Below are positions 17,806 to 28,113 of a DNA stretch of 64,000 bases, piece by piece. Source of the DNA: Akkermansiaceae bacterium UBA2367 (GTDB taxonomy: Bacteria; Verrucomicrobiota; Verrucomicrobiia; Verrucomicrobiales; DEV007). The stretch is taken from positions 1-64,000 of the forward strand of contig DDTJ01000108.1 of the NCBI GenBank assembly GCA_002344525.1, given 5' to 3'. Position 1 is the stretch's first letter. Each line of letters starts with the position of its first letter. The notes beneath the pieces were generated by a model. That model saw only the letters and a list, made by a program, of their open reading frames with translations. It was not told the DNA's origin and searched no databases. The translations under genes were made by a program, and so were the position numbers.

Positions 17806-18825
17806 ATGAAAACCTGGCACTACGCGACCGCGAACAACGAGCAATTTCAAACGACCGAGACGGAGCTGCCCGTTCTCGTCAGCAACGGCACGATCACTCC
17901 GCAGACGCGGATCTGGTCGAGCGGCATGGCCGCGTGGACTCCGGCGGGGCAGGCGCTGCCGACGCTGTTCGCCCATCCCGGCACGACGCCTCCGGCGATT
18001 CCCTCCAGCAGTCCTCCGGCGATGCCGATGGGCCAACGCTCGCACGAGATCGACTTCGAGATTTTCGGCGACGACATGCAGATCGTCGAGGTGGAGCTCG
18101 ATCCGGGCGAGACGGTGGTCGCCGAGGCCGGGGCGATGAACTACATGGAGGAGGACATCACTTTCGTCGCGAAGATGGGCGACGGCTCGAACCCGAACGA
18201 GGGCTTCATGGGCAAGCTCCTCGCCGTGGGCAAGCGCGCCCTCACCGGGGAGTCGCTCTTCATGACGCATTTCACGAACTCGGGCACAGCCGGGAAGCGC
18301 CGCGTCGCCTTCGCCGCGCCCTTCCCCGGCAAGATCGTGCCGCTGGACCTCTCGAAAATCGGGGGCGAGATCACCTGCCAGAAGGACTCCTTCCTCTGCG
18401 CGGCCTTCGGCACTCAAGTAACGATCGCCTTCAACAAGCGCCTCGGGGCGGGCTTCTTCGGCGGCGAGGGTTTCATCCTGCAAAAGCTGCGCGGCGACGG
18501 CAAGGCCTTCGTCCACGCGAGCGGCACGATCATCGAGCGCGAGCTGCGGGGCGAGACCCTGCGGGTGGACACAGGCTGCCTCGTGGCCTTTTCGCCGGGG
18601 ATCGAATACAACATCGAGCGGGCGGGGAACCTGAAGTCGATGTTCTTCGGCGGCGAGGGGCTTTTCCTCGCGACCCTGCGCGGGCACGGCCACGTCTGGC
18701 TGCAAAGCCTGCCCTTCTCCCGCCTCGCCGACCGTATCATCCAAGCGGCTCCCTCGGCGGGTGGCAAAGCCCAAGGCGAGGGCAGCGTGCTCGGCGGGCT
18801 TGGCAGGCTCCTCGACGGGGATTGA
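17806..18825 (+). CDS. GYF_2 domain plus AIM24-family protein
   Basis: The 339-residue product joins two parts. Residues 1-50 (MKTWHYATANNEQF, then GTITPQTRIWSSGMAAWTPAGQ) form a GYF_2 domain, a small module common in PVC and other bacterial envelope proteins. After a proline-rich linker, residues from about 80 match the TIGR00266/AIM24 family: IVEVELDPGETVVAEAGAMNYME, then FGGEGFILQKLRGDG and IERELRGETLRVDTGCLVAF. AIM24 proteins form a beta-rich fold; the mitochondrial member affects inner membrane organisation, while the bacterial function is unknown. The start is ATG 17806; an ATG 60 bases upstream is also in frame. It converges with the wza-like pair, 10 bp apart. Confidence 0.85.
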   Translation: MKTWHYATANNEQFQTTETELPVLVSNGTITPQTRIWSSGMAAWTPAGQALPTLFAHPGTTPPAIPSSSPPAMPMGQRSHEIDFEIFGDDMQIVEVELDPGETVVAEAGAMNYMEEDITFVAKMGDGSNPNEGFMGKLLAVGKRALTGESLFMTHFTNSGTAGKRRVAFAAPFPGKIVPLDLSKIGGEITCQKDSFLCAAFGTQVTIAFNKRLGAGFFGGEGFILQKLRGDGKAFVHASGTIIERELRGETLRVDTGCLVAFSPGIEYNIERAGNLKSMFFGGEGLFLATLRGHGHVWLQSLPFSRLADRIIQAAPSAGGKAQGEGSVLGGLGRLLDGD

Positions 18826-18835
18826 GGAGGCCGCT

Positions 18836-20005
18836 TCAATTTCCACCCGACCCGCCCGACGATCCTCCAGCCGTGATGGTGACCCCGGCGCTGCCGGTGG
18901 TGCCGAGCGCCCCGAGGCCCTCCTGCACGGCGACAGCTTGGGCAGCGGTGACGAGGACGGCCTCGGCGTAGTCCCGCAGCTTGGTCCAAGGGCTGCGGGG
19001 CACCCAGACGATGTCGCCGCCTTCTAGCTTCAGGTCGGGCTCCTGGCCTTTCATGACCGCCTTCAGGTTCACGACAGCGACTTGGGGGCGGAGGGTACCG
19101 CCGCGGAGGATGAGGGCTTTGGTGACGATGGCGTTGGGCTGCGGCCCGCCAGCTGCGGCGACGGCGGAGACGAGGGTGGCGCCGCGCTCGAAGTAGACCG
19201 GGCCGGGCTTGTTGACGTGCCCGAGGACGTAGAAGGAGCGGGTCGTGAGGGAGGGGACGAAGATATAGTCGCCGCCTTTCATGTAGATGTTCTGCGACAT
19301 GTCGCCCTCGCGGACGAGGCGCTCGAAATCGACGGGGACGAGGTTGCCGTTGCGGATGAGGATGGCGCGCTCGAGATCGGCGGCCTCGGGGTTGCCCACC
19401 TCTCCGGTGTCGCCGGTGGTGAGGAGCCCCCCGCCTCCGGAGAGGGCGGCGATGAGGGTGGTCGGTTTCGTGATCGGATAGGCCCCCGGCCGCTGCACCT
19501 GGCCGAGCATCCAGAAACGCTGGCTGTCGGCCTTGGCCACGTTCACCGTCACCACGGGATTGACGTAGTCTTTTTCGAGGGACTTGGAGAGCAGGGTGGA
19601 GATCTCGGCGATGGTCTTGCCTTTGGCGTCGAGGCCGGGGGCGACGTCGTAGTAGAGCATCCCGTCGGGCATCACCTTGGTGCGGGCGCGGGTGTCTTTG
19701 CGCTCGGCGACCTCGATGTCGAGCTCGTCGCCGGGGCCGACGCGGTAGGGACCCATGGGGGCCTGGAGGAGGGAGCGGTCGAGGGGCCGATTGATTTTCA
19801 ACTGTTCGAATTTCGGCTCCTTCGGGATGCGTTTCAGGGCCTCCTCGGCGGTGATCCCGGGCGAATCCGCGCCGAAGGTCGCGTCGTAGGCGGCGAACTC
19901 GGAGGTGGTGCGGAAGCGGCGGTCGGCCGGCTTCAGGTGGATGCAGGAGGCGAGGAGCCCGGCGAGGGGGGCGAGCATCGCGACGCGGAGGAGGGCGGAG
20001 TCCAT
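18836..20005 (-). CDS. Wza-type polysaccharide export lipoprotein with SLBB repeats
   Basis: This 389-residue protein belongs to the outer-membrane polysaccharide export family. A lipoprotein signal peptide ends in LLASC near residue 21. The Poly_export domain begins at YRVGPGDELDIEVAERKD near residue 87, and two SLBB domains follow: FWMLGQVQRPGAYPITKPTTLIAAL near 165, FYVLGHVNKPGPVYFERGATLVSAVAAAGG near 255. The C-terminus is glycine- and serine-rich. Wza-like proteins form the outer-membrane channel for capsule or exopolysaccharide. It follows a second, non-lipidated export protein by seven bases, so the two probably act together. No Wzc-like kinase, flippase, polymerase or glycosyltransferase is nearby. 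Confidence 0.88.
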   Translation of the reverse strand: MDSALLRVAMLAPLAGLLASCIHLKPADRRFRTTSEFAAYDATFGADSPGITAEEALKRIPKEPKFEQLKINRPLDRSLLQAPMGPYRVGPGDELDIEVAERKDTRARTKVMPDGMLYYDVAPGLDAKGKTIAEISTLLSKSLEKDYVNPVVTVNVAKADSQRFWMLGQVQRPGAYPITKPTTLIAALSGGGGLLTTGDTGEVGNPEAADLERAILIRNGNLVPVDFERLVREGDMSQNIYMKGGDYIFVPSLTTRSFYVLGHVNKPGPVYFERGATLVSAVAAAGGPQPNAIVTKALILRGGTLRPQVAVVNLKAVMKGQEPDLKLEGGDIVWVPRSPWTKLRDYAEAVLVTAAQAVAVQEGLGALGTTGSAGVTITAGGSSGGSGGN

Positions 20006-20012
20006 GCGAGGC

Positions 20013-21089
20013 TCAGTCGGAACCGCCGCCGAGGAAGGGGGTGTAATTCTGGTTCATGGCCTCGGCGGTGACCGTCTGCATGAAGGTGATGATGGCGCTG
20101 TCGAGGGCGCGTTCGACGATCTCGAAGGGATGGCGGCTCACGAAGACGATGTCGCGGTTCTGCAAGGGGATGTCGGCGGCGCGGCCCTGGAGGATGTCCT
20201 TCACATTCGCGACGCGGGTCACGGGCTGGTGGATGCTGCCGCGGATGAGAAGCACCTTCGTCTGGTAGGCGGCGTCGGTGAAGCCCCCGGCCTCGGCGAT
20301 GGCGCGGGCGAGGGTGAGCTTCACCGGCATCTTGCGGCGGCCCGCCTCGCGGACTTCGCCGAGGATGTATATCTCGTTCTCCAGAGCCGAGGCGACGTAG
20401 AGGTAGTCGTCGGGTTCGAGCCAGGCGTTCTGGCTGAAGTCGCCCTCGTAGTATAGGCGGGCGAGATCGACGTTCAGCTTCTTGCCCTTCCGCGCGACGA
20501 AGGAGCGCTCGAAGTCGGCCAGTTCGAAGGCCGAATTGCGCAGCGTGCCGATCTGGATGCCCTCGGCGAGGGAGATGGCCTCCAGCACGGAGGTGGGCCG
20601 ATCAAGGGTGTAACTGCCGGGCTTCCTGACGCGGCCGATGACGACGAACTCCTTGCTCGCCACGCCAGAGGGGGTGATGATGACTTTCGCGTTCTTGTGG
20701 TATTTCGACAGCTCCTCCTCGATGCGGCCACGGAGCTGGTCGAGGGTGAGGCCCTGGGCGCGGACGGCGACGGCTTGCAGATAGCTGACGGTGCCGTCGG
20801 GTGCGATCTGCACGTTCTCGCGGGCAAGGTCGGCGCGGTCGTAGACGGAAAAATTGAGGGTGTCCCCGGGACCGAGGGTGTAGCGGCTCTGCCAAGCGGG
20901 ACTCTTCGATGGGGCGACGCGGGCCTCGGTCTTCGGCCGGGTGGCCGGCGGCATGGGGATGTCCTCCAGCTCGGTCCAGTAGTCCGTGGCCCGCTCGCCC
21001 ACCGGCACGGCCCACACGCGCGGCTCCTGCGCCCCGGCCCCGAAGGGCAGGAAAAGGGCGGAGAGGAGGGCAAGGGGAAGGAGCCTCAT
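20013..21089 (-). CDS. Polysaccharide export protein, signal peptide type
   Basis: The second Poly_export/SLBB protein of the pair, about 358 residues. It has a cleavable signal peptide (MRLLPLALLSALFLPFGAGAQ) rather than a lipobox. The export domain begins at YTLGPGDTLNFSVYDRADLA near residue 70, and two SLBB units follow: VVIGRVRKPGSYTLDRPTSVLEAI and IYILGEVREAGRRKMPVKLTLARAIAEAGGF. ATG 21089 is chosen; a TTG at 21101 would add four residues. Together with the downstream lipoprotein, it may form a stacked or hetero-oligomeric channel through periplasm and outer membrane, which is inferred from pairing only. An AT-rich stretch with a TATAAT hexamer lies upstream. Confidence 0.87.
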   Translation of the reverse strand: MRLLPLALLSALFLPFGAGAQEPRVWAVPVGERATDYWTELEDIPMPPATRPKTEARVAPSKSPAWQSRYTLGPGDTLNFSVYDRADLARENVQIAPDGTVSYLQAVAVRAQGLTLDQLRGRIEEELSKYHKNAKVIITPSGVASKEFVVIGRVRKPGSYTLDRPTSVLEAISLAEGIQIGTLRNSAFELADFERSFVARKGKKLNVDLARLYYEGDFSQNAWLEPDDYLYVASALENEIYILGEVREAGRRKMPVKLTLARAIAEAGGFTDAAYQTKVLLIRGSIHQPVTRVANVKDILQGRAADIPLQNRDIVFVSRHPFEIVERALDSAIITFMQTVTAEAMNQNYTPFLGGGSD

Positions 21090-21129
21090 GAGATACTTCA
21101 AGACCGGAGATGATTAACTTTGGTAGTTT

Positions 21130-21135
21130 ATTATA
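21130..21135 (-). promoter_or_regulatory. Possible -10 element for the export protein pair
   Basis: A TATAAT on the minus strand sits 41 bp upstream of the ATG at 21089 in the most AT-rich stretch of this intergenic region. No good -35 hexamer is found at 16-18 bp, so support is weak. Confidence 0.3.
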
Positions 21136-21320
21136 AAATCCATATCAATCTAGCTTTTTCATCATCCATTCCGTCATGCGGGCGGTTTTCTCCCCAATCC
21201 CCTGCCCTGCAGGGACTTGCGGGGGCGATTCTGCCGCATCGTCGGGAATTGGAAAAATTTCTTTAGGGATTGGTTCGATTCGTGCTACGGTGCAATCTCC
21301 CTAGGCAGAAAGCCCCCACG

Positions 21321-22727
21321 ATGCCCGAACAGCGGTTCGACCAATTCCAGTCGTTGCAGCAGCAGCAGACGATCGCGCCGCAGATGCAGCAGAGCCTGCA
21401 ACTGCTGCAAACGCCTACGTTGGAGTTGCGCCAGCTCATCCACCAGGAACTGGTGCAGAACCCCACCCTCGAGGAGGAATCGACCGACATTTCTCTGGAG
21501 GAGGCGAGCGGCGCCGAGGAGGACGACTTCGACCGCGAGTTCGCCGAGCTCTCCCAACTCGACGAGGAGTGGCGGGAGTACATGGCCCAGTCGCGCATCT
21601 CCTCGCCGAAGCGCGACGACGCCGACGAGCGGCACCAATTCGTGATGGACTCCATCGTCGGGCCGATCACCTTGCAGGACCACCTCCTCGACCAGCTCAA
21701 CTTCGCCGACACCAGCCCCCGCATCCGGCAGATCGCCACGATGCTGGTCGGCAACATCGGAGAGAACGGCTTCCTCCAAGTGAGTCTGGAGGATCTCTGC
21801 TTCGACCTCGGCATCCCCATGCCGGACTTGGAGGAGGCGAAGACCTTGGTGCAGAGCTTCGACCCCGTCGGGATCGGGGCGGTCGATCTGCGCGACTGCC
21901 TCCTCATCCAGCTAGAACGCCTCGGCAAGCACCACAGCCTCGAATACCGCATCGTCGACCACCACCTCGACGACCTCGCGAGGAAGCGCTACCCCCAGAT
22001 CGCGAAGAAGCTCAGCGTCACGCCCGAGCAGATCACGCGGGCGGCGGAGTTCATCGCCACCCTCGACCCGCGTCCGGGGAGCCGCTTCGGGGACGACACG
22101 AACACCTACGTCACCCCCGACGTGACCGTCGAGCGCATCGGCGGGGAGTGGACCGTGACGATGAACAACGAGCAGATTCCGCGCCTGCGCATCAGCAACG
22201 CCTACAAGGACCTCATGGCCACGGGCGACGGGCGCGAGGCCCGGGCCTACATCCGCGAGAAGATCCGCGCGGGGAAATTCCTCATCAAGAGCATCCACCA
22301 GCGCCAGCAGACGATCCAGTCCATCGCCTCCGAGATCGTGGCGCGGCAGGAGGGCTTCCTCGACCACGGACCCTCGCGCTTGAAGCCGATGAACATGGCC
22401 CAGATCGCCGAGAAGGTCGGCGTCCACGAGACCACGGTGAGCCGCGCCGTCTCGGGCAAGTACATGGCCACGCCGCACGGGGTCTTCGAGATGAAGTATT
22501 TCTTCACCACCGGCTACGAGACCGAGGACGGCGAGACCCTCAGCAACACCAGCGTGAAGCAGACCCTCGCCGAGATGATCGGGGCCGAGGATCCGAAGAA
22601 ACCGCTCAGCGACCAGCGCCTCGTCGAGGAGTTGGAGAGGAAAGGGATCAAGATCGCGCGTCGCACCGTGGCGAAATACCGGGAGGAGTTGAACATCCTC
22701 CCCAGCCACATGCGGCGGAGTTATTGA
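21321..22727 (+). CDS. rpoN: RNA polymerase sigma-54 factor
   Basis: Sigma-54 directs RNA polymerase to -24/-12 promoters and needs AAA+ activators. The 468-residue product has all three regions. The glutamine- and leucine-rich activator-interacting region covers residues 1-50 (QQQQTIAPQMQQSLQLLQTP). The core-binding region lies in the middle. The helix-turn-helix is near 350 (AQIAEKVGVHETTVSRAVS), and the RpoN box ARRTVAKYREELNI is at the very C-terminus. The acidic stretch after residue 50 is usual. ATG 21321 is chosen because it starts directly before the conserved N-terminal region. No bEBP activator or sigma-54 target is obvious nearby. A long palindrome starts 10 bp after the stop. Confidence 0.97.
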   Translation: MPEQRFDQFQSLQQQQTIAPQMQQSLQLLQTPTLELRQLIHQELVQNPTLEEESTDISLEEASGAEEDDFDREFAELSQLDEEWREYMAQSRISSPKRDDADERHQFVMDSIVGPITLQDHLLDQLNFADTSPRIRQIATMLVGNIGENGFLQVSLEDLCFDLGIPMPDLEEAKTLVQSFDPVGIGAVDLRDCLLIQLERLGKHHSLEYRIVDHHLDDLARKRYPQIAKKLSVTPEQITRAAEFIATLDPRPGSRFGDDTNTYVTPDVTVERIGGEWTVTMNNEQIPRLRISNAYKDLMATGDGREARAYIREKIRAGKFLIKSIHQRQQTIQSIASEIVARQEGFLDHGPSRLKPMNMAQIAEKVGVHETTVSRAVSGKYMATPHGVFEMKYFFTTGYETEDGETLSNTSVKQTLAEMIGAEDPKKPLSDQRLVEELERKGIKIARRTVAKYREELNILPSHMRRSY

Positions 22728-22736
22728 GGTGAACCC

Positions 22737-22826
22737 CTCCTACTCGTCCTCCTCCTCATACTCCTACTCGGGAGTCCGAGGGGGATCGGTTTTGAGTAGG
22801 AGTATGAGGAGGAGGACGAGTAGGAG
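22737..22826. repeat. Perfect 33-bp palindrome after rpoN
   Basis: Two perfectly complementary 33-base arms (22737-22769 and 22794-22826) are separated by 24 bases. The left arm is purely pyrimidine apart from a few A and G bases and starts CTCCTACTCGTCCTCC. It begins 10 bp after the rpoN stop, so in RNA it would form a very stable hairpin. A related element lies at 53675-53771. Confidence 0.8.
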
Positions 22827-22843
22827 ATGGGGCAGCAGAAAGA

Positions 22844-23845
22844 TCACCTTTCAGGATCTTTCGCGCCGGGGACGAATTCGATTTTGGATTCACGCTTCCC
22901 CTCCTTTTCACCCTGACGCATCTCGCAACGCCCATCATCACCGAACCAGAACCATTTCGTGGAATGGATTCCGGTGACGACGACGCTTCCGTCATCTTCG
23001 ATCTCCCACGAACCCGTCATCATCACCGTGGAGTCGTCAGGCTTGGTGATTCTTCTCACTACTTCGCCCCGGGGGCGGAAATAAAAGTCGAAGATATCGT
23101 CTTTGAAATGGTAGCGGACCATCTTTTTCACAAAGCGATCTTCCATCTTCCGGGGAGGTGTCTTCATCGTTCCGGTCGACAGCCCATCCGGATTCGCCGG
23201 AGAAGGGGGCGGCGTTCCGGTAGTAGACGCTCCTGAAGGGGACCCGACCGATGCTCCGTCTTTGCCCGCAGCCGCCAAGGCATGACCCGCTTGGATCGCC
23301 GCGACGCGTTTCGCTTCGTTCTCGACCGCAATCACCCCGTAGGGATCGCCCTTTTCCTGGAATACGGCCTTCTCCCGATCGAGCGCACGCTGGTAAGATT
23401 CGTTCAGAGCCGTTTCGGCTTCGGTGAAACTCACGACAAAACGTTTCCACTCATCACTGGCTTGGACGAGGGCAAAGGCATCTGGAGAGAAGGGCTTCCC
23501 TTCCTGCGGCATCACTGGGAGGCCTGGCTCCCGGAGCTTCGCGACACCCTCGGCGATCACGACGGCTTTGGCGGCTTCGCCTTCGCGAGTCAGTTTGGGG
23601 ACGAGGATGGCCGAAAGCTCGTCGGCGAGCAGATGCAGGAGAGGGCCGAGCTTTGCGCTCCTCGTCTCGTCGTACTTTGCGGAAAGGGCGAGGACGGAGG
23701 GCGGCACATTCTTAACCTCTTGGGGGAGGGCTGTTGACACAACAAAAAAAGCAACCACCCCGGTCGCAAAGACCGATGGAAGGCGCTTGATAAAACACCG
23801 CTTGGAATCCTGCGGAAGACCTGATTCAAGAAAGCGAAATTTCAT
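22844..23845 (-). CDS. Secreted protein of unknown function
   Basis: No family is recognised. The 333-residue product starts with a basic segment and a hydrophobic helix (LPSVFATGVVAFFVVSTALPQ) that is probably an uncleaved anchor or signal peptide, so most of the protein should lie in the periplasm. A helical part follows (about residues 35-170, with LSAKYDETRSAKLGPLLHLL and ALNESYQRALDREKAVFQEKG), then a serine/proline-rich linker and a C-terminal beta-rich part with a MMTGSWEIEDDGSVVVTG motif. The combination of a helical repeat-like part, a linker and a beta-domain is common among unknown secreted proteins of Verrucomicrobiota. Start ATG 23845 precedes the signal region; the frame is open 22 codons further. 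It converges with rpoN. Confidence 0.7.
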   Translation of the reverse strand: MKFRFLESGLPQDSKRCFIKRLPSVFATGVVAFFVVSTALPQEVKNVPPSVLALSAKYDETRSAKLGPLLHLLADELSAILVPKLTREGEAAKAVVIAEGVAKLREPGLPVMPQEGKPFSPDAFALVQASDEWKRFVVSFTEAETALNESYQRALDREKAVFQEKGDPYGVIAVENEAKRVAAIQAGHALAAAGKDGASVGSPSGASTTGTPPPSPANPDGLSTGTMKTPPRKMEDRFVKKMVRYHFKDDIFDFYFRPRGEVVRRITKPDDSTVMMTGSWEIEDDGSVVVTGIHSTKWFWFGDDGRCEMRQGEKEGKRESKIEFVPGAKDPER

Positions 23846-23976
23846 CCGAGGCGGCGAGGTGAGTGATGCGGAACCCCGGTCAGCGGAAGGAAATAAGACA
23901 TCCAACGCCACCCAGTCAAAAAGAAATCGCTTCTATATTCTGAGAATGGTGCGATAGTGCGGCTTCCCCGGCGATT

Positions 23977-24318
23977 ATGCAGAACGACGACACCGTAGAA
24001 CTCGAAGGCACCATCCACACCGTCCTTCCCGGAACCATGTTCCGGGTGGAGCTCGACAACGGCCATCTCGTTCTCGCCCACATCTCTGGAAAGATGCGCA
24101 AACGCTTCATCCGCCTCGTCGCGGGCGACCGCGTCAAAATCGAGATGTCACCCTACGACACGGAGAAGGCCCGCATCGTCTACCGTGTCGACGCCCGCAG
24201 CCCCCGCCCGATGAATTCCGGCAGACGCAGCTCACCCCGCAGCATGGCCCGTCCCGGCCAGCCGAAGAAGCGGGCCAAGCCGAATCCGACTCCGCGCCGG
24301 GGTTCCGGTGGGAGCTGA
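23977..24318 (+). CDS. infA: Translation initiation factor IF-1 with basic C-terminal tail
   Basis: IF-1 binds the 30S A site during initiation. Residues 1-72 are a normal S1/OB-fold IF-1: VELEGTIHTVLPGTMFRVELDNGHLVLAHISGKMRK, split here at the usual strands, then VAGDRVKIEMSPYD. The protein then continues for about 40 residues with a proline-, arginine- and lysine-rich tail (SGRRSSPRSMARPGQPKKRAK). Standard IF-1 is 71-75 residues, so 113 is long. The tail is likely disordered and could contact rRNA, which is inferred. It may be followed in the same transcript by the hscB-like gene 38 bp downstream. Confidence 0.92.
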   Translation: MQNDDTVELEGTIHTVLPGTMFRVELDNGHLVLAHISGKMRKRFIRLVAGDRVKIEMSPYDTEKARIVYRVDARSPRPMNSGRRSSPRSMARPGQPKKRAKPNPTPRRGSGGS

Positions 24319-24356
24319 ACCGAGGTCGGCGACCGGTCCTAGTGCCGCGCGAGTGA

Positions 24357-24902
24357 ATGACGAACCCCTTCGCCCGCCTCGGTCTGCCCGAATCGCTCCT
24401 TCTCGATCCCGCGTCCGTGGAGGACGCGTGGCGGGATCTCCGTCGCGACGGAAAAACGGACGAGGAGGCGGAAGCCTCCGGCAACCGCGCCCGCACCCTG
24501 CTCTCCGATCCCGTGTCGAGACTCGCCGCGTGGCTTGACTTGAAGGCGCCCGACGCCGCACCGGACCGGGCCGTCGCGCCGGAACTGATGGATCTCTTCG
24601 CCAACATCGGCCCCGTCCTCGCCTCGACCGACACCCTTCTCGCCCGCCATCGCAAGGCGACCACAGCCCTCGCCCGCGCCGTCCTCGCGAAGGAGGCCGT
24701 CGCCGCACAACTCGGGGTGCAGGGGCTGCTGCAGGAGATCCAGCCGCTGAAAGCCGCGCTGACGGAGCGCTTTCCTGAGTTCGAGCGGGACGCGGCATCG
24801 GGCGAGTTCGCCGGATCGCTCCGGGCGCTGGGGCAGTTGAAATTCCTCAAGCGTTGGGAGGAGCAATGCCGCGAGCGGCTCCTTGCCCTCCTCTCAACCT
24901 GA
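24357..24902 (+). CDS. HscB-like co-chaperone lacking the HPD motif
   Basis: The 181-residue product has the layout of HscB/Jac1, the J-protein that brings IscU to HscA. The N-terminal segment NPFARLGLPESLLLDPASVEDAWRDL matches the start of a J-domain, and NRARTLLSDPVSRLAAWLDL matches the helix preceding the HscB linker. The C-terminal part is a three-helix region. The loop where the obligatory His-Pro-Asp tripeptide should be reads RRDGKTDEE, so stimulation of Hsp70 ATPase in the usual way is unlikely. The assignment rests partly on its neighbour: the Hsp70 gene starts 20 bp later. It could instead be a specialised adaptor. Confidence 0.65.
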   Translation: MTNPFARLGLPESLLLDPASVEDAWRDLRRDGKTDEEAEASGNRARTLLSDPVSRLAAWLDLKAPDAAPDRAVAPELMDLFANIGPVLASTDTLLARHRKATTALARAVLAKEAVAAQLGVQGLLQEIQPLKAALTERFPEFERDAASGEFAGSLRALGQLKFLKRWEEQCRERLLALLST

Positions 24903-24921
24903 CGCGACCGTGACGCCGAAC

Positions 24922-26736
<1,815 letters not shown>

Positions 26737-26856
26737 ATCCGATTCTGCGGCCGCCTCGGCGAGGCGTCCGTCGAACGGCCAAGCAACACGCGCAGATTGC
26801 CCCTTGAGACCTGCGCCTTTTCCATCAAGAGTAGCCCGGCCCCGAGCCGTCCCGCC

Positions 26857-28101
26857 GTGAACTGGATTTCCCTCGCCCTCCGCAACCTCCTCCGCAACGT
26901 CCGTCGCTCCGTCACGACGATCGCGGCGGTGGCGTTGGGCTATGCGGCGGTGAACATCCTCGCCGGTTTCTCCGCCTACATGTTCGCCAGTCTGGAGGAC
27001 GCGCACATCTACGAGCAGATCAACGGCCACGCCCAAGTCTGGAAGAAGGACGCACGGGGCTACAGCGGCACCGACCCGGCGGCCTATCTGATCGCCGAGG
27101 AGGAGTTCGACGCGATCCGGCAGTTCGCCGGGGAGGATCCCCGCGTCGAACTCGCCGCCGGAATGCTGGAGGTGAAAGGCAACATCGATTTCGACGGCCT
27201 GCCCGGCTTCTTCGTCGGCCAAGCCATGGTGCCGGAGGAGAAAGACGCGATCCACACCCGCTCCACCGCCCTGCGCAGCGCCGACGGCAGCACCTACGAA
27301 GGCCGCCCCCTCTCCTCGGACAGCCCCGACGGCATCGGCGTGGCCAGCGGCTTGGCCGAGAGCCTCGGGCTGGAGATCGACAGCGGCGTCATCCTCATGA
27401 CCGCCTCCGCAGCCGGGCAGTTGAACGCGGTCGACGCCACCGTCCTCCAGATCGCCGACACCGCCACGGAGTCGCTGAACAACCGCTTCCTCTTCATGCC
27501 CCTCGCCCTCGCGCAAAGCCTCTACGACACGCGCGGGGTGAGCTGCGTGCGGCTCCTCCTCAAACACAACGAGGACACCGACGCCGTCGTCGCCTCCCTG
27601 CGCGAGCGCTTCCCCGAGTCGGAGTGGGAGGTCATCCCCTGGTATGAGGTCTCAAAGCTCTACCTGCGCACCAAGCGCATGTTCGACATCATCTTCGGGC
27701 TCGTCTTCGCCATCATCGCAACCATCGTGACGATGTCGGTGGTCAACACCATCGGCATGGCCGTGGTCGAGCGGACCAAGGAGATCGGCACCCTGCGCGC
27801 CCTCGGTTTGAAACGGCCCGGCGTGGTCCTGCTCTTCGGAATCGAAAGCGCCCTCCTCGGCATCATCGGGGCCAGCCTCGGGCTGATCCTGACCCTCGCC
27901 TTCGCATTCGCCGTCGGAGCGGTCCAGCCGACCTGGGAGCCGCCCGTGACCGCCCGCGAGATCGTCTGGGAGATCCGCATCCTGCCCGCGACCCTGCTCG
28001 TCACCTTCGTGCTCCTCGTCCTCTTCACCGCCCTCGCCGCCATCGCCCCGGCGCGGCGGGCCGCGAAACAGAGCATTGTCGATTCGCTCGGGCATGTGTA
28101 A
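26857..28101 (+). CDS. FtsX/MacB-type ABC transporter permease (LolE-like)
   Basis: This 414-residue permease has the MacB/LolCE architecture: one N-terminal membrane helix (RSVTTIAAVALGYAAVNILAG), a periplasmic MacB-type domain of about 240 residues, and three C-terminal helices with the FtsX core (FDIIFGLVFAIIATIVTMSVV, KEIGTLRALGLKRPGVVLLF). Family members drive lipoprotein release, efflux or envelope signalling with an ABC ATPase that is missing here. The next gene encodes a LolA-like protein, suggesting lipoprotein handling. The GTG at 26857 is preferred because it starts directly before the conserved NWISLALRNLLRN; an in-frame ATG at 26797 would add 20 residues without features. Confidence 0.85.
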   Translation: MNWISLALRNLLRNVRRSVTTIAAVALGYAAVNILAGFSAYMFASLEDAHIYEQINGHAQVWKKDARGYSGTDPAAYLIAEEEFDAIRQFAGEDPRVELAAGMLEVKGNIDFDGLPGFFVGQAMVPEEKDAIHTRSTALRSADGSTYEGRPLSSDSPDGIGVASGLAESLGLEIDSGVILMTASAAGQLNAVDATVLQIADTATESLNNRFLFMPLALAQSLYDTRGVSCVRLLLKHNEDTDAVVASLRERFPESEWEVIPWYEVSKLYLRTKRMFDIIFGLVFAIIATIVTMSVVNTIGMAVVERTKEIGTLRALGLKRPGVVLLFGIESALLGIIGASLGLILTLAFAFAVGAVQPTWEPPVTAREIVWEIRILPATLLVTFVLLVLFTALAAIAPARRAAKQSIVDSLGHV

Positions 28102-28113
28102 TCTGATGACGAC

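Noticed and set aside
21270..21320. tRNA-like GGTTCGATTC stretch before rpoN
   Set aside because: No acceptor stem or anticodon arm can be drawn around it; it is ordinary intergenic sequence.
26748..26770. Third copy of the GC-rich REP-like hairpin
   Set aside because: A CGCCTC/GAGGCG stem exists, but GTAG is absent and only the left half is similar, so it is not listed as a feature.
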